The notes under the pieces are model-generated. The model was not told where the DNA came from. It was given only the letters and a program-made list of their open reading frames with translations, and made no database searches. Of a stretch of DNA of 64,000 bases, positions 8,487 through 16,964 are shown in pieces. Position 1 is the stretch's first letter, and each line of letters begins with the position of its first letter. Source of the DNA: Shinella granuli (GTDB lineage: Bacteria; Pseudomonadota; Alphaproteobacteria; Rhizobiales; Rhizobiaceae); assembly GCF_004341885.1 (NCBI RefSeq), contig NZ_SLVX01000024.1, positions 1 through 64,000 of the forward strand, read 5' to 3'. Both the position numbers and the translations under genes were made by a program.

Positions 8487-8683
8487 CACTTGTGCTCCAC
8501 CATGTCGATGCCGAGCACGCCGCCGCGGCCCCAGCTGTCCTTGGGGGTCTCGTGGATCACCACGTGCAGGTGATCGGGCTTGCAGGCGGCCTCCTCGACC
8601 ATGGCCTTGGTTATGGCCTTCACGAGGTTGCGCTTCTGCTCGACGGTGCGCCCCTCCCACATTTCGACGACGACGAATGGCAT
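8486..8683 (-). CDS. 4-oxalocrotonate tautomerase (4-OT) family protein
   Basis: 65 residues including Met. After Met removal, Pro1 is the catalytic base as in all 4-OT proteins (PFVVVEMWEGR). Arg11 is kept, but the position of Arg39 of the classical enzyme is His and Phe50 is Trp (SWGRGG). A shorter start than the open frame is chosen because Pro must follow Met; GGAGAGGAG precedes it. It sits between the gene at 8685 and the isochorismatase-VOC fusion with one-base spacing. A keto-enol or enamine tautomerisation step is likely, with a substrate unlike 4-oxalocrotonate. Confidence 0.88.
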   Translation of the reverse strand: MPFVVVEMWEGRTVEQKRNLVKAITKAMVEEAACKPDHLHVVIHETPKDSWGRGGVLGIDMVEHK

Positions 8684-8684
8684 T

Positions 8685-9368
8685 CTATGTCTCCTCTCCT
8701 TCAGCAGGCGTTGCGCCAGAGGCCCAGACGGGCACGGCGGACGCAAAGCCCGAAACCAGATCGTTGTTTGCCCGGTCGGCGCCGGAGAGCAGCCATAGCG
8801 GGCGGTTCGAATAGTTCACCAGGACCTGCTCTTCCATGCAGGCCCGGTTGGCCGGATGCGCGGGATCGCGCACGAAGCGGCTCGTCGCCGGCATCAGCCG
8901 GATCACGTAAAGCGGTTCGGCGTCTTCAAGGCCGCAAAGCATCTCGGGCCCCATCGCCTCCAGCGGGACGGCCCGGGGCACCGGATCGTCGCCGGCGACG
9001 GGCACGAGCACCACGGCGCCGGCAAGCGGCGCGACCGGCCAGTACCGGCCTTCCCGGCGCGCATCCAGAAACGCACGGTATAGACCGGCCTCGGCGAACA
9101 GCTCGCTGTCCCAGAGGATGATGTCGGTCCCGAGGACGCGCCGCGCCGCATCGAGGACAGGGGCGCTTTCGCACAGTTCGAGGAATGCCCACGGATCGGT
9201 CAAGGCGATGCCGTGGCCCCAAGGGTTGTGGATCCCCGACAGCCTCTCCTGGCGGATCGACGCCTTGCGGCCGACGATCCGGGCGACGGCCTCGCGCACC
9301 GACAGTCGCGCCGGTGTCAACGGGATCCGGCCGGCCAGGTCGAGGTGATCGGGGATCGCCATGGTCAT
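8685..9368 (-). CDS. Protein of unknown function, weakly phytanoyl-CoA-dioxygenase-like
   Basis: 227 residues from the ATG at 9368, which overlaps the hydantoinase stop (ATGA). I do not firmly recognise the family. The segments LSGIHNPWGHG, VLDAARRVLGTDIILWDSELF, REGRYWPVAPLAG and NYSNRPLW recall PhyH-type dioxygenases. The usual iron ligands (HxD and a distal His followed by Arg) are not evident, so it may be a degenerate, non-iron or unrelated relative. Its position inside the fully coupled operon implies a role in the same pathway. Confidence 0.6.
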   Translation of the reverse strand: MTMAIPDHLDLAGRIPLTPARLSVREAVARIVGRKASIRQERLSGIHNPWGHGIALTDPWAFLELCESAPVLDAARRVLGTDIILWDSELFAEAGLYRAFLDARREGRYWPVAPLAGAVVLVPVAGDDPVPRAVPLEAMGPEMLCGLEDAEPLYVIRLMPATSRFVRDPAHPANRACMEEQVLVNYSNRPLWLLSGADRANNDLVSGFASAVPVWASGATPAEGEET

Positions 9369-10711
9369 GCCGGCACGGTCACGCAACGGCCGCGGCCGTA
9401 GTGCCGCGCGTCGACGGCGCCGTTCTCATAGACGACCTCCCCGCGCGCGACCGTCATCACCGGCCAGCCCTTCAGTGTCCAGCCCTCGTAGATGCAGGTG
9501 CCCTTGCCCGTGTGCTCGACCGTGCGCTCCTCATCAAGGTCGACCAGAACGAGGTCCGCGTCGAAGCCGACGTCGATATGGCCCTTGCGCGGCCAGAGAC
9601 CGAAGCGGCGCGCCGGATTGAACGAATTGAGCTCGACCAGACGGCTGAGCGGCAGCCCGCGCTGGTGCACGCCGAAGTGCAGCATCAGCGACAGCTCCCA
9701 GGGGAAGCTGACGACGCCGGGGAACTCCGTCCAGAGGTCCTCGAGCTTCTTGGGCAGGAACGGCACGTGATCGGTGCCCAGGCCGTAGACCGAGCCGTTG
9801 AGCATACCGGCCCACAGGCCTTCCAGCTCGTTGCGGTCGCGCAGCGGCGGCGAGATCTTGGCGCGCATGTCGAGATCGTCGTCATAGCAGGTGCGCGTCA
9901 GGTAGTGCGGGCAGGTTTCCACCGTGACATGAATGCCGCGGGCCTGCGCCTCGGCGGCGAGGACCGGCCCCATGCCGACCGATGTGTGCACGAGATGCAG
10001 CGAACAACCGGTCTTCTCGGCCAGGAAGATCATGCGCCGGATCGTTTCGACCTCGCAGAAGGCCGGGCGCGATTCCGTATAGGCACCGAGGTCCTGGCGC
10101 CCGGTCGCGGCGATCTCCTTCTTGATCCACGAGGCGATCTGGGTGTTCTCGCAATGGACGTTGATCACCGCGCCGGGGATCTTCGACAGGATGCGCATGG
10201 CGGCGTAGACCCAGCCGTCGGTCGCCGGAACGATGCCGATCGGGTTGTCGGGCTCGTAGCCGAAATAGCACTTGAAGGACTTCACGCCGGTCTTGGCGAC
10301 GATTTCGGGGATTTCGGCGATATGCTCCTCGCGCTGGATGCCGAAGTGGAAACCGAAATCGATGACCGCATTCTCCTCCCCGAGCGCCTTGCGCTCCTCG
10401 TAGAACGGCAGGTAGGATTCCTTCAGATTGCGGATATAGAGCAGTGCCGTGGTCACGCCTCCGGACGCGGCGGCGGCCGTCTCGGTCCGCATGTCCTCCG
10501 GGAACGGAAACTTCACGCCGAGATGGCAATGCGGATCGATCAGGCCCGGCATCAGGACGCGGCCCTCGGCGTCGATGATGCGGGTGGCGTCCGGCAGGAC
10601 CTCGTCCGCGCCGGTCAGCACGATCTTGCCGTCCTTGACGGCGACCCCGCCGAAATACTCGCCGTCGTGGCGAACCACGCGCGCGTTCTTGATGACCAGA
10701 TCCACCTTCAT
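9365..10711 (-). CDS. Dihydropyrimidinase/hydantoinase/dihydroorotase-family amidohydrolase
   Basis: 448 residues. The binuclear site is visible: HxH as DPHCHLG, carboxylated Lys in SFKCYFGY, His in NVHCEN, His in HLVHTS and Asp in GTDHVP. These enzymes open cyclic amides such as dihydropyrimidines, hydantoins and allantoin to carbamoyl acids. The ATG at 10711 overlaps the stop of the DpaA-like gene, and its own stop overlaps the next ATG. It would make the carbamoyl product on which the isochorismatase-type hydrolase at 7497 could act. Confidence 0.9.
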   Translation of the reverse strand: MKVDLVIKNARVVRHDGEYFGGVAVKDGKIVLTGADEVLPDATRIIDAEGRVLMPGLIDPHCHLGVKFPFPEDMRTETAAAASGGVTTALLYIRNLKESYLPFYEERKALGEENAVIDFGFHFGIQREEHIAEIPEIVAKTGVKSFKCYFGYEPDNPIGIVPATDGWVYAAMRILSKIPGAVINVHCENTQIASWIKKEIAATGRQDLGAYTESRPAFCEVETIRRMIFLAEKTGCSLHLVHTSVGMGPVLAAEAQARGIHVTVETCPHYLTRTCYDDDLDMRAKISPPLRDRNELEGLWAGMLNGSVYGLGTDHVPFLPKKLEDLWTEFPGVVSFPWELSLMLHFGVHQRGLPLSRLVELNSFNPARRFGLWPRKGHIDVGFDADLVLVDLDEERTVEHTGKGTCIYEGWTLKGWPVMTVARGEVVYENGAVDARHYGRGRCVTVPA

Positions 10712-11598
10712 TGCCCTTGCTCCAATATGCCTTCAATACGCCTGCTGATGCCGGTCCACTGGCTGCGTCCCACGGTGATCGGCGCCCGCGCGCCCATGCC
10801 CCGGGCCCAGACCGCCTTCAGCCCGAGTTCACCGGCCGCTTCGCGGTCGATCGTGCCCGGCGGGGCCGCCACATCCACCAGAAGCGCATGCTTGGGCAGC
10901 ATTTCGAGCTGCTCGCGCTCCATCAGGCGCTTCGGCACGCTTCCGATCACGATGTCCATCCTGGGCAGGAATTCGGGCAACTCCTCCAATGTCAGCGACT
11001 GCGCGCCGGCCGCATAGGCAGCGGCACGCTGCACCGGGTTTCGCGCCGCGACATGGACATGGGCGCCGAGCGCCACCAGCGTGCTGGTCAGCAACGAGCC
11101 GATGGTGCCCTGTCCCACGAGCATGACGTTCGACTTGTGGATCGTGATCTGCGTGTTCTCGATGATCACCTTCAGCACGCCCTCGACAATTGCCGGGCCG
11201 CGCAGCAGCATCAGATCGACGTCCCACTCATATTCATGCAGCGTGATGCCGAGCGCCTCGCAATGCCCTTTCAGATTGGCGTCGGCCCAGCCGAGGATGA
11301 TGTGGCCCGGCGTGTTCATGCCCGCGAGCATGTCGCGTGTCGGAATGATCTTCTCGGGGCACTTCGGCGCAAACAGCGCGCCCTCCGCCGTGATGCCGGG
11401 GATCGGGAAGAGGGCGATATCCGCCCCCTTGAGCGCATCGGCCGCATCCCTGGCATGGTAGACGCCTTCGATGCCCTCGTCCGGCCAGGGGAAACCATAG
11501 GCGCGCACGGTCGCGCCGGCGCGCAGGGCGCAGCGGGCGATTTCCTGCTCGCGGGCATCCCCCGCAACGACCGCGATCACTGTGTTCTTCCAGCTCAT
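10708..11598 (-). CDS. Dipicolinate synthase subunit A (DpaA/SpoVFA)-like dehydrogenase
   Basis: 296 residues. The N-terminal IAVVAGDAREQEIARCALR and YGFPWPDEGIEGVY match the DpaA N-terminal domain; ITIHKSNVMLVGQGTIGSLL and LVALGAHVHVAARNP are its NAD(P)-binding Rossmann part; VDVAAPPGTIDREAAGELG and ARGMGARAPITVGRSQW match the C-terminal end. In spore formers DpaA with DpaB makes dipicolinate from a dihydroxy-tetrahydrodipicolinate. No DpaB is present here and the host type does not sporulate, so an analogous oxidation of a cyclic imino acid is more likely. The ATG at 11598 overlaps the upstream stop. Confidence 0.8.
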   Translation of the reverse strand: MSWKNTVIAVVAGDAREQEIARCALRAGATVRAYGFPWPDEGIEGVYHARDAADALKGADIALFPIPGITAEGALFAPKCPEKIIPTRDMLAGMNTPGHIILGWADANLKGHCEALGITLHEYEWDVDLMLLRGPAIVEGVLKVIIENTQITIHKSNVMLVGQGTIGSLLTSTLVALGAHVHVAARNPVQRAAAYAAGAQSLTLEELPEFLPRMDIVIGSVPKRLMEREQLEMLPKHALLVDVAAPPGTIDREAAGELGLKAVWARGMGARAPITVGRSQWTGISRRIEGILEQGQ

Positions 11599-12683
11599 TT
11601 CGCCCTCACCTTCTCGATCACCTGATCCTTGCTCATCCCCGCAATGCCCATCGCCTCGGCGGTGCGGCCGCCCTCGCGATAATTGGCGCCGACCGCGATC
11701 TGCGCCAGGCTGTAGAGGGAATGGGCCACCGGCGTCTCGACGCCGGCGATCCGCGCGAATTCGAGGAACGGCAGGAGGCCGTGGCCGAAATCCTCCTTGT
11801 AATAGCGGTATTCCAGGGAATCGGGGCCCTTGATGCGCTTGTTGGCTTCGCCCCCGGCGATCGCCGCCCGGTAGTCGCTGGTGTCGACCACATCGGCCTC
11901 GACCGTGCCGAGAAGCTTCATCTCCTCGATCAGGTTCGGCAGGTCGTGCCCGAAGGCCTTGGCGACCGCCAGCCGTTCTTCGTCGAGCTGCTTCATGACG
12001 CGGGCGACGCCGGGCGTCATCGCATCGACATAGAAGGTGAAGTTGCCGCCCGTCGCCTCGACCCATGCGGCCGCCAGCACCGCGCCCGGCGGATGCAGGA
12101 CCATGTTGACGTTGGAAAGATCCGAAGCGATGACATCGGCGACGGGATCGAGGCCCGGGAAGAGCTTTCCGGCGATCTCCAGAACCTCCGCCCCGCCCTT
12201 CAGGGCCGCCGCCTTGAGCCGCTTGGCACGGCCGGAAACGGTCACGCCGTCCGGCCGATACTTGCGCGCCACATAGGTCAGCGTCGAGAACTCGACCACG
12301 GCCGGCGCCGGACGCCCGCTGCGCGAGAAGGTTTGCGCAAACTCCAAAGCGCCGCCGGTATGGCCCGGATTGAGGACGACGGGGCTGGACGAAGGCCAGC
12401 CTGCGGCGGCGAGCGCGGCGGCGATCGGCGAATGCGAGAAGGTCGGCAGGGCCACCACCGCGACATCGACGCCCGCGATTGCCGCCTTGAGGTCGGTGGT
12501 GATCAGCGCCGGCCTGGCAATGCCCTCGCCGAGCTTGCCTTCATGGGCGACGCCGCCTAGTTTGATATGCGGCTCGAGCGTTTCCGCCGATCTCGCCCAG
12601 AAATGCACGTCGTGCCCGGCCTGGACCAACTCCGCGACCGAGGCTGCCCCGCCCGCACCCGCGCCTAGTACTGCTACTTTCAT
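11595..12683 (-). CDS. NAD/NADP octopine/nopaline (opine) dehydrogenase family protein
   Basis: 362 residues. The N-terminal Rossmann motif is VAVLGAGAGGAASVAELVQAG; the opine dehydrogenase C-terminal domain includes the conserved SDLSNVNMVLHPPG. The family oxidises or forms secondary amino acids from a keto acid and an amino acid. It is the first gene of the six-gene operon, about 100 bases downstream of operator C. It may split an opine-like N-carboxyalkyl substrate or reduce an imine; the direction is unknown. Confidence 0.88.
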   Translation of the reverse strand: MKVAVLGAGAGGAASVAELVQAGHDVHFWARSAETLEPHIKLGGVAHEGKLGEGIARPALITTDLKAAIAGVDVAVVALPTFSHSPIAAALAAAGWPSSSPVVLNPGHTGGALEFAQTFSRSGRPAPAVVEFSTLTYVARKYRPDGVTVSGRAKRLKAAALKGGAEVLEIAGKLFPGLDPVADVIASDLSNVNMVLHPPGAVLAAAWVEATGGNFTFYVDAMTPGVARVMKQLDEERLAVAKAFGHDLPNLIEEMKLLGTVEADVVDTSDYRAAIAGGEANKRIKGPDSLEYRYYKEDFGHGLLPFLEFARIAGVETPVAHSLYSLAQIAVGANYREGGRTAEAMGIAGMSKDQVIEKVRAK

Positions 12684-12781
12684 TGTCTCCTCCGGGGGAC
12701 GGTGCGGCTGGAAGACCGCCCGACCCTATTGCTGAAACAGGTCTCATGTTCCGGTTCCAGCGGGTTGCTCCTCAACAACTT

Positions 12782-12816
12782 TGATCACACTTTATGATCA
12801 CAAATAGAATTGTCAA
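12782..12816 (-). promoter_or_regulatory. Promoter with GntR-type operator C for the six-gene operon
   Basis: Minus-strand -35 TTGACA (12816-12811) and TAAAGT (12794-12789) with 16 bases between. The palindrome TGATCACACTTTATGATCA (12782-12800) overlaps the -10 and is identical over 19 bases to the one at 16978. The remainder of the 314-base gap 12684-12997 shows no further gene or clear hairpin. Confidence 0.7.
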
Positions 12817-12997
12817 GCGGGAGAACCGCCGCAGCAAGGCCGACGCGGCTTTCCCCTTCGGCCGGCGCTCGCCGTGCCTTTCTCCAGATCGTCCGACTGC
12901 CCGGGAAGGGCTGCTCCGCCGGCACCGGCCGGTCTCTCAAGCAGCCCTTCGAACGCAGTTCGTCCGACCGTCGAACGCCGGTCAGGGATGACCCGCC

Positions 12998-14437
12998 TCA
13001 GTTTCCTTCGTCGTACAGCGTCGTGGTCGTCTCGACATTCCCTTGGTGAAGCCCGGCCCGCACCACAGCGGCGGCCGCAAGTTCCCGGGCCTTGCTGCGG
13101 ATCGCCGCCTCGTCGACGCCCTGCACCTTGCCATCGGCATAGAGTGCCTTGCCGTCCACCCAGGTCTGCGCGATCGATGCGGTCGATGCGGAGAAGACCA
13201 GCGCCTGCAGCGGATCGTAGAACGGCGTCCACTCGATATGGTCGAGGTCGAAGAGAATGAAATCCGCCTTCTTGCCCACTTCGAGCGAGCCGATTTCGTC
13301 ATCCCACATCAGCGCGCGCGCGCCCTCGATGGTGGCGGCGCGCAGCGCTTCGCGCGCGGTAAAGACATCGGGTTTCAACCGCGCATCCTTGAACATGCCC
13401 GCCACGACCAGCATCTGCCGCATGAGGTTCATGTTGCCCGCCGCCGACACGCCATCGGTTCCGAGCCCGACCTTGACGCCGGCCTTGACCATTTCGGGAT
13501 ACTTGCCGATGGACGTCGCGCCCTTGCCGAGCTTGAAGGACGAGCACGGGCAGAAGGCGACGCTCGCACCCCGCTCCGCCAGCAGCCTGACCTCGTCGTC
13601 CGAAACCGCCGCGCCATGGGCGATGACGAGATTCTTGCGGATGCCGCCGGCCTGGTCGACCCGGGTGATCGGCCAGCAGCCATACTTGCTCTCGCAGACC
13701 TTGGCCTCCTCGATCGAGGTCGCCAGATGGTAGGTCGTGCCGACGCCCAGCTTCTCGGCCAGCGCGACGGCGCCGACATGCAGTTCGAGGCTGCAAGGCT
13801 CCTTGCCCTCGATGTTCACCCAGCAGCGGGCGCGGCCGTCGAGCGTGTTGTTGTAGCGCGTGACGCACTCCTCCAGCACCTTCAGCGCCGTCTGCGCGTC
13901 CGGGAAGAAATGATGCTCGGCCATTTCCTCGGTCCAGCCGCGCGGCAACTCGGCCGGCCGGTTGTCGGCGGCGTGGCGGCCGGTGATGCCGCGGATGCCG
14001 GTCTTTTCCATCGCCCGGATGACGATGCCGGGATCGTATTGCGAGCCCATGTCGAGGAAGCAGGTCGTGCCGCACCGGAGCATCTCGGTGATGCCGAGCA
14101 GCGCGCCCCAATATTCGTCCTCCTCCGTGATGAAGGCGTAGAAGGGTTTGGCCCAGTGGAAGACCCAGGCGCGCGTGTTGAGGTTGTCGGGGAAGACCGC
14201 ACGCGACAGGGTTTCCGACAGATGGACGTGGCTGTCGACGAAGCCCGGGCACATGCCCAGCATCCTGCCATCGATCACCTTGTCGAAAGCCCTGCCCTGG
14301 TGGCGCGCCTTCACCTCGTCCGCCGCGCCGATGTCTGCGATGCGGTCGTTCTCGATCACCACGCTGGCGTTGCGCAGCACCGTGTCGTTCTTGTCGACCG
14401 TGAAAGCGAAGTTCAGATTTTCAATCAGCGTGCGCAT
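12998..14437 (-). CDS. Amidohydrolase-superfamily deaminase/dechlorinase-like protein (TrzA/AtzB/SAH-deaminase branch)
   Basis: 479 residues. Mononuclear metal-site motifs are VDSHVHLSE (HxH), GTTYHLATS, VIAHGAAV and GTDGVSAAGN. The C-terminal part has GSLEVGKKADFILFDLD. The branch includes SAH/MTA deaminase, guanine deaminase and triazine hydrolases, which remove a leaving group from a ring carbon. GGTGGAGC precedes the ATG. It is the last of three genes behind operator D, 112 bases after the M24 gene. It is the third ring-acting amidohydrolase of the regulon. Confidence 0.87.
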   Translation of the reverse strand: MRTLIENLNFAFTVDKNDTVLRNASVVIENDRIADIGAADEVKARHQGRAFDKVIDGRMLGMCPGFVDSHVHLSETLSRAVFPDNLNTRAWVFHWAKPFYAFITEEDEYWGALLGITEMLRCGTTCFLDMGSQYDPGIVIRAMEKTGIRGITGRHAADNRPAELPRGWTEEMAEHHFFPDAQTALKVLEECVTRYNNTLDGRARCWVNIEGKEPCSLELHVGAVALAEKLGVGTTYHLATSIEEAKVCESKYGCWPITRVDQAGGIRKNLVIAHGAAVSDDEVRLLAERGASVAFCPCSSFKLGKGATSIGKYPEMVKAGVKVGLGTDGVSAAGNMNLMRQMLVVAGMFKDARLKPDVFTAREALRAATIEGARALMWDDEIGSLEVGKKADFILFDLDHIEWTPFYDPLQALVFSASTASIAQTWVDGKALYADGKVQGVDEAAIRSKARELAAAAVVRAGLHQGNVETTTTLYDEGN

Positions 14438-14549
14438 GCGGCTCCACCCAATGCTCTACCAAGATTCCGTCCCGATCGCCCGCCGTGCGAGACGGCGGGC
14501 GGAATGCGCGGCTGCCAGACAGGAGACCGGCCAGCCGCCGTTCGTGCCT

Positions 14550-15722
14550 TCAGGCGACCGCCTGCGCCTTCATGCCCCGTTTGGCCGTGCCGCAGACGAT
14601 GAGCTTGTCGGTGTCGGTGTAATCGGACAGGAGTTCCGATCCGTTCGACGTCACGAGCAACATGTCCTTGTTCTGCATGCCAAAGCCGTAGCCGGTGTTG
14701 TAGCAGAGCGGCTCGAAGCCGAGGACCATGTTTTCCTCCAGCGGCGCATCGCTGCCCGGCTTGCCGAGCACCGGCGTGAGGCCGAGATAGGGATCCTCAT
14801 GGAGATGAAGGCCGATGCCGTGGCCGACGAAGGAGATCGGCGGCAGGTCGAGCTTGGCGAGCTTGGCGATGAACGCGTCGTAGATCGCGCGGCAGCTCGC
14901 GCCCGGCTTCACCTTCTCCATGATCTCGTACTTGCACTCAACCAGATGGGCCCAGATCTTGTCGGCCATGGGCGGCGCCTCACCGACGATGGCCGTCCGG
15001 CACACGCCGGCCTGGTAGCCGTCGATGACGGAGAAGATCTCGACGCGGCAGACATCCCCGCGCTTGAGGATCCGGTCGGACGGGCCGACATTCGGCAGCA
15101 CGCTGCGCTCGCCGGTGGCGACGATGAGGAGCTTGAAATGCTCCGCGCCAAGCGAATAGACGTTGCGGGTCAGGTGGCCGGCAATGTCCATTTCGCTGTC
15201 GCCCGCATCCACTTCCGCCAGCGCATCGGCAATGGCCTGGTCGGCGATGCGCGAGAGCCTGCTTAGCAGCGCGATCTCCTCGACCGTCTTGATCTGGCGC
15301 AGCCGCGCGAGGATCGGTTCGGCGTGCTCGAACCGGGCGCCGGGCATCGCTGCGATCAGCCGGGCGAAATCGCCCGCGGGCAGATAGTCCATCTCGATGC
15401 CGATGCGCGCCTTCGCAAGGCCGAGACCGGAGAGCTGGTCCGCCAGGACCAGCATCGGATCGTCGGAAAACTCCGCCCAGATGCGCGACGGCACGTCGGG
15501 CAGGCGCCGCTTGATCGTCGACGCTTCCATGTCGACGCCGAAGATGGCGCTGCGTCCATCCGCCGTGACGATCGTCATCGCGTGGCGATGGCGGATCAGC
15601 GGCTGCGACGGTACCACGAAGCCCGTCGTATAGGCGAAGTTCTCAGGCGACGAGCAAATGATGGCATCGAGCCCATGCTCCGCCATGGCCCTGACCTGTT
15701 TTGCAACGATTTCTGCCCGCAT
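14550..15722 (-). CDS. M24/creatinase-like hydrolase (Xaa-Pro peptidase fold, metal ligands mostly absent)
   Basis: 390 residues from the ATG at 15722, behind GGAGAGAGGAAAG; an ATG at 15740 is possible. It has a creatinase N-terminal domain and an M24 pita-bread domain. The two metal-binding Asp positions of aminopeptidases are changed: CRVEIFSVIDGYQAGVCRT has Glu and Gly where Asp is usual. The catalytic-type His (VGHGIGLHLHEDP) and one Glu (GFEPLCY) remain. This is the pattern of creatinase, a metal-free C-N hydrolase, rather than a peptidase. In this operon it likely cleaves an amidine, urea or amide bond in a pathway intermediate. Confidence 0.85.
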   Translation of the reverse strand: MRAEIVAKQVRAMAEHGLDAIICSSPENFAYTTGFVVPSQPLIRHRHAMTIVTADGRSAIFGVDMEASTIKRRLPDVPSRIWAEFSDDPMLVLADQLSGLGLAKARIGIEMDYLPAGDFARLIAAMPGARFEHAEPILARLRQIKTVEEIALLSRLSRIADQAIADALAEVDAGDSEMDIAGHLTRNVYSLGAEHFKLLIVATGERSVLPNVGPSDRILKRGDVCRVEIFSVIDGYQAGVCRTAIVGEAPPMADKIWAHLVECKYEIMEKVKPGASCRAIYDAFIAKLAKLDLPPISFVGHGIGLHLHEDPYLGLTPVLGKPGSDAPLEENMVLGFEPLCYNTGYGFGMQNKDMLLVTSNGSELLSDYTDTDKLIVCGTAKRGMKAQAVA

Positions 15723-15758
15723 GTTCTTTCCTCTCTCCATGAATTTCCTGGCGGACGC

Positions 15759-16916
15759 TCAGTCGCGAACGCGGTATTTTTCCACCTTGGCAAGGTCGAC
15801 ATCGATGCCCATGCCAGGCCCCGCCGGCACGACGATCGCGCCGTCGACGAACTGCATCGGCTCGACCAGGAGGTCGTCCTTGTAATAGATGCCGCCGACC
15901 TGGCCGTGCTGCGCTTCGGCCGGAGTCGATACGGGAATGACACAGGACAGGGTCACCGCCGGCGACGCCGCGGCGAGCTGGACATTGGCGAGGTTGCCGA
16001 TGCCGGTCTCGATCGATCCGTTGACGTTGCAGATGATGCCTGCGGCCCGGCAGACCGCGCCCACCTCCATCGCCTTGTAGAGGCCGCCCGCCTTTGTCGT
16101 GTAGATCGAGACGATCTGGATGCCGCCATTCTGGACGATCTGGATCGAATCATGGGCATTCCAGGCCGATTCGTCGGCCATGACCGGCGCGTCGATCCGA
16201 CGTCCGACCTCGGCGATCCGCTCGATGCCCATCACCGGCTGCTCGACATATTTGAGCCCGTTCTTCTCCATCTTGCGCACGGTCTGCACGGCTTCGCCCG
16301 GCGTCTTGTAGCCCTCGTTGGCGTCGACGCAGATCTCGACGGCATCGCCGGCGACTTCCCGCACGGCATCGACCATGGCGACATCGCGCAGCGGATCGAC
16401 GCCGATCTTAACCTTGATCGTCCTGACGCCTTCCTCGACCAGCTTGGCGACCTCGGCGCGCGCCTCCTCGATGGAGATCAGGCCGATGGAATGGGTGACC
16501 GGCACCCGGCCGCGCGCCTTGCCGCCGAGCAGGGTGTGCACGGGAACGTTCAGCCAGCGACCGGCAAGATCATAGGCGGCGAACTCGACCGCAGCCTTCG
16601 AATAGGGATAGCCGCGGATGATCGCATCCATCCGGGCATGCAGTTCTGCGAAATTGCCGAGTTCGAGCCCGATGACGGAAGGCGCGAGATAGGTGTCGAT
16701 GACCGCGCGGGTGATCATGGCGGATTCGCCGAAATAGCGGCCGAATTCCCCGCCCCAATCCTTGAGCGCCGGCGCCTCGCCCCAGCCGACCCGGCCGTCG
16801 CTGTCGGTCATCTTGACCAGGACATAACGGCCGATGACCTCGGTCAGGCCCGCCCATTTGTGCTCGCGCCGCGTGGGCAATTGGACAATCAATGTTTCGA
16901 TGGACTTGATCGTTGG
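15759..16916 (-). CDS. Enolase-superfamily protein, muconate-lactonizing (MLE) subgroup-like
   Basis: 385 residues from a GTG at 16916, spaced correctly from AGGAGAGG. Active-site signatures are KxK in TIKVKIGVD, Asp in CVDANEGY, Glu in YVEQPV, Asp in VMADESAW and Lys in YTTKAGGL. This Lys/Lys arrangement is the MLE subgroup, which includes cycloisomerases, racemases/epimerases (N-succinylamino acid racemase, dipeptide epimerase) and o-succinylbenzoate synthase. It is the first gene of the operator D operon. Epimerisation of an N-acyl or N-carbamoyl amino acid would fit the neighbours; that is inference. Confidence 0.87.
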   Translation of the reverse strand, partial: PTIKSIETLIVQLPTRREHKWAGLTEVIGRYVLVKMTDSDGRVGWGEAPALKDWGGEFGRYFGESAMITRAVIDTYLAPSVIGLELGNFAELHARMDAIIRGYPYSKAAVEFAAYDLAGRWLNVPVHTLLGGKARGRVPVTHSIGLISIEEARAEVAKLVEEGVRTIKVKIGVDPLRDVAMVDAVREVAGDAVEICVDANEGYKTPGEAVQTVRKMEKNGLKYVEQPVMGIERIAEVGRRIDAPVMADESAWNAHDSIQIVQNGGIQIVSIYTTKAGGLYKAMEVGAVCRAAGIICNVNGSIETGIGNLANVQLAAASPAVTLSCVIPVSTPAEAQHGQVGGIYYKDDLLVEPMQFVDGAIVVPAGPGMGIDVDLAKVEKYRVRD

Positions 16917-16964
16917 CACTGGCTCCACCTCTCCTTGCCGTCGCAGGCGTCTCGTTGTAAAATG

